Shown here: positions 17,121 through 25,497 of the stretch, piece by piece
Numbering within the stretch: position 1 is the stretch's first letter
Layout: each line of letters starts with the position of its first letter
From: Pseudomonadales bacterium
Lineage (GTDB): Bacteria > Pseudomonadota > Gammaproteobacteria > Pseudomonadales > Azotimanducaceae
Direction: 5' to 3'
Assembly: GCA_029248675.1 (NCBI GenBank)
Contig: JAQWIX010000022.1
Coordinates: 1 to 33,222 of the forward strand
Length of the DNA: 33,222 nt
Notes under the pieces: generated by a model
What the model was told of the DNA's origin: nothing
What the model saw: the letters and a program-made list of their open reading frames with translations, nothing else
The model's database searches: none
Position numbers and translations under genes: made by a program

Positions 17121-17705
17121 ATGGCTAGAGTAAAAATTGCCAAACCCGAAACAGTCGAAGACCCGGCAGTGGCTGGGATTTTTGAATGGGTGACGCAAAT
17201 GGAAGGCAGCGTGCCTAACCACTTTTTTGTTGAGCTCAATTTTCCGGCTTTTTTTACGGCGAAACTCGGGGCTACCAAGGTGCTGTGGGAGGAAGGCGAG
17301 CTTTCCATGGAAGAAATCCAGCACATAGGCATCTTGGTGTCCCAAGCCAATGGGTGTTCATACTGTACTGCAGCCTTTTGCACCATTCTTAACTACGGCT
17401 TAGAAGCCGACGAGACTGAAGTGGGCGGACTGCTTACGGATGGGGCTGGCGCAGTCAGCGATCCGCGTTTGCGAACCCTGCTGGACTATGCGCTGAAGGT
17501 GAATTTGGATGCTGCATCCGTCACCGATGAGGACGTGCAGGCCCTGCGCGATGTCGGGCTGACAGATTTGGGGATCGTTCAGATTACCCACATTGTCAGT
17601 GACTTTGGCTCTTATAATCGTTTGAACTTGGCCTTGAATACCGATTACGACTACCGCAGTTTTTGGCGTCAACTGGCGTTTCCTGAGGCTGCGCCTCAGT
17701 CCTAG
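17121..17705 (+). CDS. Carboxymuconolactone decarboxylase / AhpD-like protein with CxxC
   Basis: 194 residues, all-helical CMD fold. The active-site segment is GCSYCTAAFC: C79 and C82 form the CxxC. The His that normally follows in AhpD-like peroxidase-related proteins is replaced by Phe (F86), with an added Cys at 87. The Glu usually just before the first Cys is also absent. The CxxC suggests redox activity, but the AhpD proton relay is incomplete. A ribosome site (GGAGAG) precedes the ATG, 52 nt after the receptor stop, so it is likely part of the TrpB2-receptor transcript. Similar CMD proteins often occur in aromatic-compound gene clusters, but the role here is not shown. Confidence 0.85.
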   Translation: MARVKIAKPETVEDPAVAGIFEWVTQMEGSVPNHFFVELNFPAFFTAKLGATKVLWEEGELSMEEIQHIGILVSQANGCSYCTAAFCTILNYGLEADETEVGGLLTDGAGAVSDPRLRTLLDYALKVNLDAASVTDEDVQALRDVGLTDLGIVQITHIVSDFGSYNRLNLALNTDYDYRSFWRQLAFPEAAPQS

Positions 17706-17747
17706 GGTCAGTCCTAGCCTTAGCCCTAGTTTCAGGGCGATTAGCTT

Positions 17748-18608
17748 CTAGGTCTGGTGGATACGCACCAGACCTTCTTGGGTGGTGGAAGCTACCAACT
17801 CCCCTGACTGGTTATAAATCAGTCCCCGATTGAACCCTCTGGCACCGCTGGCGCTGGGGCTATCTTGGTCATACAGCAGCCATTCATCGGCCCGAAACGG
17901 ACGGTGGAACCACATAGCATGGTCCAGACTTGCGACCTGCACGTTGTCCTGCATAAAGCTCACCGCGTGGGGGCGCGTGGCGGTATCCAGTAACGACCAA
18001 TCCGATAGATAGGCCAATACGCATTGGTGAATGCGTGGATCGTCTGGCAGCTTGTCACCGCAACGCATCCAACATCGCTGCACGGGCTCAGCGGGCTTAG
18101 GGTTCAGTAGGTCCATGGGTTCGATGGGCTTAACCTGAATGGCTGAGGAGCCAGAAAAGCTGTCCTGAAATTCCTTGGGCCAGTTTTTAGACTGTACCTG
18201 ACGAATTTCATCTTCCGTCTGTAGATCGTCAGGAACCGGTACATCGGGCATATCAAATTGATGGTTGAGCCCTCCTTCATCCACTTGGAAGGAGATGGAC
18301 ATGGTGAAAATGGCTTGGCCTCGCTGGACTGCAACAACCCGTCGGGTGGTGAAGCTCTTGCCGTCGCGAATGCGGTCCACTTTGTAAAGGATGGGAATAT
18401 CGGTGTCGCCTGCGCGCAAAAAATAGCCGTGCAGACTGTGAGCGCTTCGGTCGGTAGAAACGGTACGCGACGCGGCGACTAGTGCTTGGCCGATCACTTG
18501 GCCGCCATACACCCGCTGCCACCCCTCGTTGGGGCTGGTAGCTAAATAATGGTTTAGCTCAATCTCCTCAAGGTCGAGGGTTTCGATGATCTTATTTAGT
18601 GGCTGCAT
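17748..18608 (-). CDS. tesB: Acyl-CoA thioesterase II
   Basis: 286 residues, the length of E. coli TesB, with the double hot-dog fold. Family marks are EGWQRVYGGQVIGQALVAA, HSLHGYFLRAGD, and SLDHAMWFHRPFRADEWLLYDQDSPSASGARGF, in which the Asp of SLDH matches the catalytic Asp. It hydrolyses medium- and long-chain acyl-CoA in the cytoplasm. The C-terminal LVRIHQT is encoded within one arm and the loop of a strong hairpin. The gene is convergent with the CMD-like gene, 42 nt away. Downstream of ahcY in the same direction, only 27 nt after it, so the two could share a transcript. Confidence 0.96.
   Translation of the reverse strand: MQPLNKIIETLDLEEIELNHYLATSPNEGWQRVYGGQVIGQALVAASRTVSTDRSAHSLHGYFLRAGDTDIPILYKVDRIRDGKSFTTRRVVAVQRGQAIFTMSISFQVDEGGLNHQFDMPDVPVPDDLQTEDEIRQVQSKNWPKEFQDSFSGSSAIQVKPIEPMDLLNPKPAEPVQRCWMRCGDKLPDDPRIHQCVLAYLSDWSLLDTATRPHAVSFMQDNVQVASLDHAMWFHRPFRADEWLLYDQDSPSASGARGFNRGLIYNQSGELVASTTQEGLVRIHQT
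17751..17774. terminator. Strong hairpin over the 3' end of tesB, possible bidirectional terminator
   Basis: Arms GGTCTGGTG (17751-17759) and CACCAGACC (17766-17774) are perfectly complementary with a 6-nt loop. The hairpin encodes the last residues of TesB. On the plus strand it is followed by TTCTT and could end transcripts of the CMD-like gene. On the minus strand no T-run follows. A second weaker pair, CTAGGG/CCCTAG, lies in the 42-nt gap. Confidence 0.45.
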
Positions 18609-18635
18609 AAGCGGGTGTGTGGGCTACCTCGGTCT

Positions 18636-19997
18636 TTAGTACTTATAAGACTCGATCTTGAAGGGACCCTGCTCAGCAACGCCGATGTAATCAGCCTGGG
18701 TCTTGGTCAGTCGTGTCATGACGCCGCCAAAGCCTTCTACCATCAGTTCAGCGACTTCTTCATCGAGTTTTTTCGGCAGCACCTCGACGCTCACCGGCTG
18801 ACGCTGGTTTTCGTCTTGATTGGCCCAGCCCTGCTCAAAAAGGTACATCTGGGCCAGTACTTGGTTGGCAAAGGAACCGTCCATAATGCGCGACGGATGG
18901 CCCATGGCGTTGCCCAAGTTCACTAGGCGACCTTCGGAAAGTAAAATTAAATAGTCGCTGGGCTCGTCCGAGCGGTAAATCATATGAACCTGATCTTTTA
19001 CCATGTCCCAGCGCCAGTTTTCGCGCATGTAGGCCGTGTCGATTTCATTGTCGAAGTGACCAATGTTGCAAACCACGGCCCCTTTTTTGAGGCTGCTCAG
19101 GATGGCGGAGTCGCAAACGTTGGCGTTGCCTGTGCAGGTGACCAAGATGTCTGTGTCCAGCAGTAGTCGGGTGTTGATATCGGTTATGTTGCCGGTGTTG
19201 ACGCCACCTTCGTAGGGCGAGACCACTTCATATCCGTCCATGCAGGCTTGCATGGCGCAAATTGGATCCACTTCGGTTACCCGAACGATCATGCCTTCCT
19301 GACGCAAGCTCTGAGCCGACCCCTTACCCACATCGCCGTAGCCGACAACCAGCGCACGCTTACCGGCCATGAGCATGTCCGTAGCGCGCTTAATGGCGTC
19401 GTTTAGGCTGTGGCGACAGCCGTATTTGTTATCGTTTTTGGACTTGGTAACCGAGTCATTAACGTTGATTGCCGGCACTCGTAGCTGGCCGTCCCGCATC
19501 ATCTCGTAGAGGCGGTGGACACCGGTAGTGGTCTCTTCACTAATGCCATGGATATTGTTCAGCATCTGGGGGTAGTTTTCGTGAATGATCAGGGTGAGGT
19601 CGCCGCCATCGTCCAGCAGCATGTTGGCATCCCATGGCTCGCCGTTGTGCAAAATAGTCTGTTCAATGCACCACTCGTACTCTTCTTCAGTCTCACCTTT
19701 CCACGCAAAGACGGGTATGCCACTGGCGGCCATAGCCGCAGCAGCATGATCTTGGGTGGAGAAGATGTTGCAAGAAGACCAACGGACCTCAGCCCCAAGG
19801 TCCACCAAGGTCTCGATGAGCACCGCGGTTTGAATGGTCATGTGAATGCAGCCGATGATCTTTGCCCCAGCCAGCGGCTGCTCCTTGGCATAGCGTCGGC
19901 GCAGGGCCATAAGAGCCGGCATCTCTGCCTCTGCCAGCGTGATCTCTTTGCGCCCAAAATCGGCAAGGGCGATATCGGCTACTTTGTAGTCATTCAT
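18636..19997 (-). CDS. ahcY: Adenosylhomocysteinase (S-adenosyl-L-homocysteine hydrolase)
   Basis: 453 residues from the ATG at 19997, with AGGAG 6 nt upstream. An upstream in-frame start would add 11 unrelated residues. It cleaves S-adenosylhomocysteine to adenosine and homocysteine, removing the product inhibitor of methyltransferases. Marks are [15 protein letters not shown], the catalytic DSVTKSK (K185), the NAD-binding GYGDVGKG (219-226), HFDNEID, and the C-terminal KIESYKY that closes over the neighbouring subunit's cofactor. The 209 nt upstream do not contain the conserved core of an SAH riboswitch, though a GGGCG/CGCCC hairpin is present there. Divergent from the aminotransferase/amidase pair. 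Confidence 0.97.
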   Translation of the reverse strand: MNDYKVADIALADFGRKEITLAEAEMPALMALRRRYAKEQPLAGAKIIGCIHMTIQTAVLIETLVDLGAEVRWSSCNIFSTQDHAAAAMAASGIPVFAWKGETEEEYEWCIEQTILHNGEPWDANMLLDDGGDLTLIIHENYPQMLNNIHGISEETTTGVHRLYEMMRDGQLRVPAINVNDSVTKSKNDNKYGCRHSLNDAIKRATDMLMAGKRALVVGYGDVGKGSAQSLRQEGMIVRVTEVDPICAMQACMDGYEVVSPYEGGVNTGNITDINTRLLLDTDILVTCTGNANVCDSAILSSLKKGAVVCNIGHFDNEIDTAYMRENWRWDMVKDQVHMIYRSDEPSDYLILLSEGRLVNLGNAMGHPSRIMDGSFANQVLAQMYLFEQGWANQDENQRQPVSVEVLPKKLDEEVAELMVEGFGGVMTRLTKTQADYIGVAEQGPFKIESYKY

Positions 19998-20206
19998 ATT
20001 GGTCTCCTGGTGCGGTGTCGACCTTGACATTCCTAACGGTGGCGGGCGTATTAAACCGCCCAGTCTGAAAGAGCGCGCATACTACCAACAGCGGGGGGAT
20101 GGGACAAAGATTATCCCAAGATTGTCTTACCGTTTGCTTGGGTCTGGGCCAATGCGTATGGTCGTTAGCTGTTTGACGACTTGTGTTAGTTACCGGTTGT
20201 AAGTGA

Positions 20207-21370
20207 ATGAATGCACCCATTGACCCCCTCAGTAAGCTGCCTGACGTAGGCACTACGATTTTTACCGTCATGAGCGCTCTTGCGGCTGAGCAAAAGGCTT
20301 TGAACCTGTCTCAGGGTTTTCCAGATTTTGACGGGCCGCCGGCGTTACTGGATCGCGTTGAAGCTCATATGCGTGATGGGCGAAACCAATATCCGCCCAT
20401 GGCTGGCGTAGAATCATTGCGTCAGGCCATAGCTGAAAAGGTCGAAAACCTTTACGGCCTGAAGTGCAGGGCTGATGACGAAGTAACGGTAACAGCGGGC
20501 GCTACTGAGGCCTTGTTCTGCGCCATCGCCGCGGTGGTGCATCCCGGGGATGAAGTGATCGTGCTGGATCCAGCCTACGACAGTTATGATCCGGTTATTC
20601 GACTGCAGGGCGGTATGGCTGTGCATGTGCCTTTGAGCACACCGAGTTTTAGCATCGACTGGCAGCGGATTGCTGACGCGATAACCCCTCGAACCCGCTT
20701 GCTGATTCTGAACAGTCCCCACAATCCAACCGGCATGGTGATGCAGGATCATGACATTGAAGCTCTGTCAGAGCTGTGCTCTGAGCACGATCTCTATCTG
20801 ATCGGCGATGAGGTGTACGAACACATGGTGTTCGATCAGGGTAAACACTTGAGTCTGTGCGCCTATGCCGATCTTTATGCCCGCAGCTTTGTAATTTCTT
20901 CCTTCGGCAAGACTTATCATGTCACTGGTTGGAAGGTCGGATACTGCGTGGCCCCACCAAGGCTGACGTTGGAATTTCGCCGTATTCATCAATATGTGAC
21001 CTTTACCGTCAATACGCCGGTCCAGTTGGGGATTGCTGATTTTTTGCAGCAGCATCCAGAACATCACCGGGAGCTGCCGGCTTTTTACCAGCGCAAGCGA
21101 GATTTGTTTTGTCAGTTGTTGGAGCCTTCACGCTTTTCTCTCGTGCCCAGCCAGGGAACCTACTTTCAGCTGCTGGGTTATTCGCAAATCACCGCAGAAG
21201 CCGACGATGCATTAGCCAGGCGATGGACCTGTGAGCAAGGCATTGCCTCCATTCCTATCAGTGTTTTTTATCAGAACCCCCAAGACTGCGACCACTTGGC
21301 ACTGCGATTTTGTTTTGCCAAGGACGACGCTACCTTGGCGCAGGCGGCGGAAATCCTATGTCGCCTCTAG
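20207..21370 (+). CDS. PLP-dependent aminotransferase, YbdL / methionine-glutamine transaminase type
   Basis: 387 residues, fold-type I aminotransferase. The PLP lysine is K235 in SSFGKTYHVTGWKVGY, with SPHNPTG (170-176) and GDEVYEHM around D201/Y204. It most resembles YbdL and the kynurenine/glutamine transaminase K group by NLSQGFPDFDGPPALL, NQYPPMAGVESLR and DPAYDSYDPV. Those enzymes prefer methionine, glutamine and aromatic acids and reform methionine from its keto acid. The start ATG lacks a clear ribosome site. The gene overlaps the next by 13 nt, so the two are translationally linked. Confidence 0.9.
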   Translation: MNAPIDPLSKLPDVGTTIFTVMSALAAEQKALNLSQGFPDFDGPPALLDRVEAHMRDGRNQYPPMAGVESLRQAIAEKVENLYGLKCRADDEVTVTAGATEALFCAIAAVVHPGDEVIVLDPAYDSYDPVIRLQGGMAVHVPLSTPSFSIDWQRIADAITPRTRLLILNSPHNPTGMVMQDHDIEALSELCSEHDLYLIGDEVYEHMVFDQGKHLSLCAYADLYARSFVISSFGKTYHVTGWKVGYCVAPPRLTLEFRRIHQYVTFTVNTPVQLGIADFLQQHPEHHRELPAFYQRKRDLFCQLLEPSRFSLVPSQGTYFQLLGYSQITAEADDALARRWTCEQGIASIPISVFYQNPQDCDHLALRFCFAKDDATLAQAAEILCRL

Positions 21371-22137
21371 CCGTCCGCCTGCTTCAGAGTCCCACCCATT
21401 GGCACGATGCGGCGGCCAATCGCGCCCACTTTCAGGACCTTTTGGCGGCCCCCGGCGAGCTACCGTCAGCCGATGTCTATGTGCTGCCAGAAATGTTCAC
21501 TACTGGCTTTACCATGGACTCAGTGAATCAAGCTGAAACCATGGATGGCCCTACAGTGGCTTGGATGAGTCAGCAGGCCGCGGCATTAGGGGCGGCGGTG
21601 ACCGGCAGTCTGATCATTCGAGACGATGGGTACTTTAACCGCCTTATTTGGGCAACGCCGGACGGGCAAGTCCGGCACTACGATAAGCGTCATTTGTTTC
21701 GCATGGCCGGTGAACACAAAAGTTTCTCCCCCGGCAGTGAGCGGGTAATTGTCTCTTACAAGGGCTGGCGGTTGTGTTTGAGTGTTTGCTATGACCTTCG
21801 GTTCCCCGTCTGGCTGCGGAATCAGGATGACTACGATGCCCTGCTTTGTGTAGCCAACTGGCCAGCCGCCAGAGCGCTGGCATGGCAAACCTTGGTTCGG
21901 GCCAGGGCCATCGAAAACCAAGCCTATTGTGTGGCGGTGAACATTGTCGGAGTTGACGGCACTGGTCTGGCTCACGGTGGGGGCAGCGCTATTTACGCAC
22001 CAGACGGTGCTACGGTGGTGGAGGCCGGCGAGGGTCCAGCCATTGTTCAAGGCACGATGGATAGTGACGTTTTGACAGGGTTACGACAGGCCTTTCCGGT
22101 AAAATTGGATGCAGATACATTCACACTGGACCCGTGA
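21358..22137 (+). CDS. Omega-amidase (YafV/Nit2-type), nitrilase superfamily
   Basis: 259 residues from the ATG at 21358. That start overlaps the aminotransferase end and gives the YafV length. The catalytic triad is E45 (LPEMFTTGF), K110 (YDKRHLF) and C144 (LSVCYDLRFP). YafV and mammalian Nit2 hydrolyse alpha-ketoglutaramate and alpha-ketosuccinamate to 2-oxoacid plus ammonia. Coupled with a glutamine-using transaminase, this pulls transamination of keto-methionine forward. The overlap with a YbdL-type gene strongly supports that pairing. No separate ribosome site is seen beyond coupling. Confidence 0.93.
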   Translation: MSPLAVRLLQSPTHWHDAAANRAHFQDLLAAPGELPSADVYVLPEMFTTGFTMDSVNQAETMDGPTVAWMSQQAAALGAAVTGSLIIRDDGYFNRLIWATPDGQVRHYDKRHLFRMAGEHKSFSPGSERVIVSYKGWRLCLSVCYDLRFPVWLRNQDDYDALLCVANWPAARALAWQTLVRARAIENQAYCVAVNIVGVDGTGLAHGGGSAIYAPDGATVVEAGEGPAIVQGTMDSDVLTGLRQAFPVKLDADTFTLDP

Positions 22138-22221
22138 AGGCAAAAGGCTACGAAGCAAATGGTCTTGCCGGGGCGGATCGCGGTCTGACATTTATTATCC
22201 AATTTGGTGAAGGAGAATCTT

Positions 22222-22599
22222 TTGGGAACATCCCAAGTGAATTTTGTGGGGGCTCTGAAACGAGCGCTTACCCCCATTGTCTTGCTGGTGGTGCTCAGTG
22301 CTTGTTCCGAGCGTTCGCCCCAGACTCAAGCAGGGGCTGATGCCCACCCGGGTCAGTCGATCTATAACGAAGCCTGTATCTCTTGCCACAATCCAGGTAT
22401 CAGCGGTGCTCCCCGTTTAGGGGATGTCGATGCTTGGCAACCCCGGGCTGCCAAGGGGCGCGAGGCGCTGGTACTTTCGACTGTGAACGGATTGAATGCG
22501 ATGCCTGCGAAAGGGATGTGTTGGCGCTGCACCGATGAGGAGTTGGGCCACGCTGTGGACTACATGCTCGAGCAGTCGGGTGTAGGCAGCCAACCTTGA
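22222..22599 (+). CDS. Cytochrome c5-like monoheme lipoprotein
   Basis: 125 residues from TTG at 22222, chosen because AAGGAG lies 6 nt before it; other TTG/GTG codons upstream would place that site inside the gene. A lipobox LSAC puts the lipid Cys at 28 after ALTPIVLLVVLSAC. The heme motif is C52-I-S-C55-H56, and M94 in NAMP is the likely second axial ligand. C100 and C103 in GMCWRC match the disulfide of cytochrome c5. It would carry electrons at the periplasmic face. Its stop overlaps the TTG start of oxyR, so the two are cotranslated. Confidence 0.9.
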   Translation: MGTSQVNFVGALKRALTPIVLLVVLSACSERSPQTQAGADAHPGQSIYNEACISCHNPGISGAPRLGDVDAWQPRAAKGREALVLSTVNGLNAMPAKGMCWRCTDEELGHAVDYMLEQSGVGSQP

Positions 22600-23498
22600 A
22601 CCTCCGCGACCTACGCTATCTTGTGGCCGTTGCTGAGTATCGGCACTTTGGTAGAGCTGCGGAAGCCTGTTTTGTCAGTCAGCCGACGCTGTCTACTCAG
22701 TTGAAGAAGCTGGAGGAGACCCTTGGCGTCGTTTTGTTCGAGCGCAGCAATCGTCGGGTGATGTTGACTCCTGAAGGGGAACAAGTCGTCCAGCAAACCC
22801 AGCGAATTCTCGTTGAGCTTAATGCGCTCACCGCTTTATCTGAGCAGCTCAGAGACCCCATGGGTGGTGACCTGCGCATTGGTATTATCCCCACCATTGC
22901 CCCATACCTATTGCCTAAAGTCTTAGCTCCCTTGCGGAAGGCATTTCCCAACCTGAAGATTCAACTGACCGAAGGACAAACCGCCAACATTACGCGCATG
23001 CTCAAACATGGAGATCTGGACGCCACCTTGCTTGCCTTGCCCTTGGGCGAGGAAAATGTGGAAGAGGTGGCCTTGCTTGATGAGGATTTCGTCTTCGCGG
23101 TACCGGCAGACCACCCTAAGGCCCAACTGGCTGAGGTAGATCCCAGTGATCTTGAAGGCGAAGAGGTCCTGCTGTTGGAAGACGGTCACTGCTTCCGGGA
23201 TCAGGCCTTGGAGGTGTGTCAGGCCCATCGCGGTATCGAAAGCAAAAGTTACAGTGCGACGAGCTTGGAAACCCTACGCCAATTGGTAGCCGCCGGGGTG
23301 GGGGTAACGCTGATCCCCCAGCTCGCGGTGCCAGATGAGGTCAAGCCTTCAGACGGTTTGCGCTACATTCCCTTTGCCGCAAACGGGCAAGACAGACCGA
23401 TGCGCACCCTCGGTCTGTGCTGGCGAGCATCGTCCACTCGCGGCGAACTGCTGCAAGACGTGGCTACCTTGTTAAAAGGGTGTATGAACACCCTTTAG
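22596..23498 (+). CDS. oxyR: Hydrogen peroxide-sensing LysR-type regulator OxyR
   Basis: 300 residues, LysR family. The N-terminal winged helix-turn-helix is MNLRDLRYLVAVAEYRHFGRAAEACFVSQPTLSTQLKKLE (written here only as a landmark, residues 1-40). The redox cysteines are C199 in GHCFRD and C208 in LEVCQAH, at the same numbers as in E. coli OxyR, where they form the peroxide-induced disulfide. It starts at TTG, overlapping the cytochrome stop by one frame shift. It ends tail to tail with the DUF3501 gene: the two stop codons overlap, and a hairpin lies across the last oxyR codons. Location beside a rubrerythrin run suggests that run as a target. Confidence 0.95.
   Translation: MNLRDLRYLVAVAEYRHFGRAAEACFVSQPTLSTQLKKLEETLGVVLFERSNRRVMLTPEGEQVVQQTQRILVELNALTALSEQLRDPMGGDLRIGIIPTIAPYLLPKVLAPLRKAFPNLKIQLTEGQTANITRMLKHGDLDATLLALPLGEENVEEVALLDEDFVFAVPADHPKAQLAEVDPSDLEGEEVLLLEDGHCFRDQALEVCQAHRGIESKSYSATSLETLRQLVAAGVGVTLIPQLAVPDEVKPSDGLRYIPFAANGQDRPMRTLGLCWRASSTRGELLQDVATLLKGCMNTL
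23475..23496. terminator. Bidirectional hairpin terminator at the oxyR / DUF3501 junction
   Basis: Arms AAAGGGTGT (23475-23483) and ACACCCTTT (23488-23496) are perfectly complementary with loop ATGA. On the minus strand the stem ends in TTTT and follows the DUF3501 stop directly, a good intrinsic terminator. On the plus strand it encodes the last residues of OxyR and ends TTTAGG, a weaker terminator. One element serves both convergent genes. Confidence 0.7.
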
Positions 23499-24076
23499 GC
23501 AAAGTCTTCGATTAGGGCCGCACGCTGATCTGCTGACACCTCGTAACTCCCCGGCAAGGAGCCGTGGTCAATGCCCATGAACAGGGACGTGCCAGCCTTT
23601 AGAGAGGCGATGTCGGAGTCGTTTAGCTCAAAGCGCATAAAGTGTACGGCGGCTGCTTTTTCATCCCGAGTACGCTCCATATCCTCATTGGTTATGGCAA
23701 ATATTTTTTCGCCCTCGTCACCTACCCGAACCCACACGGTTTGCTCGATACCACCCATGGTGGCCAGGGCCACCTTACGTTCCTCTACGTCTCCGTACTC
23801 GATCATAAAGGTCGCTTTCCAGTTACAGCCGTCGGGTATTAGCGGGTTATAGGAAGCCAGTTCTTCCTCGATTTCAGCGGCCTCGAAAATGCGCTCAACT
23901 CGCAGCATTTCTTGAACCTGGTACTTCATGGTCAACTGATCTTCGAAGTACAAAGTGGCGTGAGGGCCTAGGGCGACGTTGCGCCGCTTTTTGTGGGCGA
24001 TGACCTGTGCACGGAACTCCTGCCGGCGCCCGGCGTATTCCTCCAAAGACCAAAGGTCAGAGCGAGTAAGGGTCAT
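23495..24076 (-). CDS. DUF3501 family protein
   Basis: 193 residues, soluble, no signal peptide. The sequence opens MTLTRSDLWSLEEYAGRR and contains KKRRNVALGPHATLYFED, VQEMLRVERIFE and NWKATFMIEYGDVEER, as in DUF3501 proteins. The activity of the family is unknown. To my knowledge these genes are commonly found with rubrerythrin and CCG-type Fe-S protein genes, as here, where it lies 42 nt after the Fe-S protein. A role in assembling or supporting that electron-transfer pair is inference only. The stop overlaps the stop of oxyR on the other strand. Confidence 0.9.
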   Translation of the reverse strand: MTLTRSDLWSLEEYAGRRQEFRAQVIAHKKRRNVALGPHATLYFEDQLTMKYQVQEMLRVERIFEAAEIEEELASYNPLIPDGCNWKATFMIEYGDVEERKVALATMGGIEQTVWVRVGDEGEKIFAITNEDMERTRDEKAAAVHFMRFELNDSDIASLKAGTSLFMGIDHGSLPGSYEVSADQRAALIEDFA

Positions 24077-24118
24077 GTGTTTTCTCCAAAACGTTGGTTG
24101 CTGCTCGTTGCAGCGCTG

Positions 24119-25447
24119 TTAAATGTTATAAGCCTTTCGGACCATGCTGATTGGATGTTGAGCATCGCCTTCATCCATGCCGTCTGCGATCAGTCGCCCA
24201 GCCATGGGACAGTCAGATCCGAAAGTATCTGCATCACTGTCCTGCACGCGTTTAACCACTGGGCGGGCAATTTTCTTAGCCTTGTCATAGGTTTCAGCTT
24301 TTACTGCGTAGGTGCCGTCATGGCCCGAGCAGCGCTCAATAGCAGTTACCTCGGTATCAGGAATCAGCTGCAGGAACTCTCGGGTTTTCATACCGAAGTT
24401 CTGCACCCGCTGGTGGCAGGCCACATGATAGGCCACCTTGCCAAGGGGCTCAGGGAAGACGGTGCTGATCAGTGTGTCTTTATGGCGCAACATCAGATAC
24501 TCGAAGGGGTCGAAAAAGTGCGCCTTTACATTGGCGACGTCGGCATCTTCCGGGAACATCAGCGGCAACTCCTGCTTGTACATCAGTACGCAGGAAGGGA
24601 TCGGCGCGATGATGTCGTAACCGTCGGCAATGGCCTGCTGAAAAACGGGAATATTTGCGTCCTTCATTTTTTCAACTTTGTTCAGGTCACCCAGTTCCAG
24701 CTTCGGCATGCCGCAGCACTTGGCATCCTGCAATATTTTTACAGGAACATTGTTGTGGTTAAGCACTGCGATCAGGTCTTCCACCATTTGCGGCTCGTTG
24801 TGGTCGCCATAACAAGTGACGTAAATCGCGACCTTGCCTGTGGTTCGTTCGGTTGCCGTCACCGGGGCGTCGTCGCCCATGGTGCCCGGTAGGGTTTTTG
24901 TCAGCGCCTTGGGGCTGAAGTGGGGAAGCGGCGCATCTTGGTGTAGGCCGAAAAGTGCCTCGCCCGCCTTTCGTAAGGTTTTGGAACCGGCGGCGGCATT
25001 GGCCATTTGAGCGATTCCCGGGGTCGAAATGGCATCAAAGATAGGGTCCGTTGACGTGATGATTCGGTCGCGCCACTTGGTGTCGTTATTTTTGAATTTC
25101 TGCGCCTTCGCCCGCAGCATCAAGTGCGGAAAGTCCAGGGCCCATTCGTGTGGAGGTAAGTAGGGACATTTGGTCTCAGCGCATAGATCGCAGAGAAAAC
25201 ACTGATCTACCACCTTGCCATAATCGGCCTTGTCGACACCGTCCACTTCCATGGTTTCACTGTCGTCGATCAAATCGAACAAGGTCGGGAACGAGTCACA
25301 AAGGCTCACGCAGCGGCGGCAGCCATGACAAACATCAAAAACCCGCTCCATTTCCGCGTGGAGGGATGCTTCGTCGTAGAATTCTGGGTTTTTCCAGTCT
25401 AGGGCGTCGCGTTTCGGCGCCTGTAAATTACCCTCTTTAGCACTCAT
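24119..25447 (-). CDS. Fe-S oxidoreductase with two 4Fe-4S motifs and two CCG domains (GlpC/HdrB-like)
   Basis: 442 residues, no signal peptide. The N-terminal ferredoxin-like part has C40-x2-C43-x2-C46-x3-C50 and C83-x2-C86-x2-C89-x4-C94-P, enough for two 4Fe-4S clusters. Two cysteine-rich (CCG) domains follow. The first has C212, C244-C245-G and C286. The second has C344, C373-S-G and C413, with Ser in place of the second Cys of the pair. This architecture is shared with GlpC, HdrD and LutA-type proteins that pass electrons between quinones, flavoproteins and thiols. GAGG precedes the ATG. Placed between rubrerythrin and DUF3501, it is a plausible electron donor to the rubrerythrin. Confidence 0.92.
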   Translation of the reverse strand: MSAKEGNLQAPKRDALDWKNPEFYDEASLHAEMERVFDVCHGCRRCVSLCDSFPTLFDLIDDSETMEVDGVDKADYGKVVDQCFLCDLCAETKCPYLPPHEWALDFPHLMLRAKAQKFKNNDTKWRDRIITSTDPIFDAISTPGIAQMANAAAGSKTLRKAGEALFGLHQDAPLPHFSPKALTKTLPGTMGDDAPVTATERTTGKVAIYVTCYGDHNEPQMVEDLIAVLNHNNVPVKILQDAKCCGMPKLELGDLNKVEKMKDANIPVFQQAIADGYDIIAPIPSCVLMYKQELPLMFPEDADVANVKAHFFDPFEYLMLRHKDTLISTVFPEPLGKVAYHVACHQRVQNFGMKTREFLQLIPDTEVTAIERCSGHDGTYAVKAETYDKAKKIARPVVKRVQDSDADTFGSDCPMAGRLIADGMDEGDAQHPISMVRKAYNI

Positions 25448-25497
25448 AGAAGACCTCTATCACTTTGATTTACGTTGACTATCTTTGGGGGGCCAAC

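Noticed and set aside
19515-20027. 170-codon plus-strand frame inside ahcY
   Set aside because: It is the antisense shadow of a highly conserved gene.
19998-20206. Possible SAH riboswitch upstream of ahcY
   Set aside because: The minus strand lacks the conserved GAGGAGCGCTGC-like core; only a plain GGGCG/CGCCC hairpin is present.
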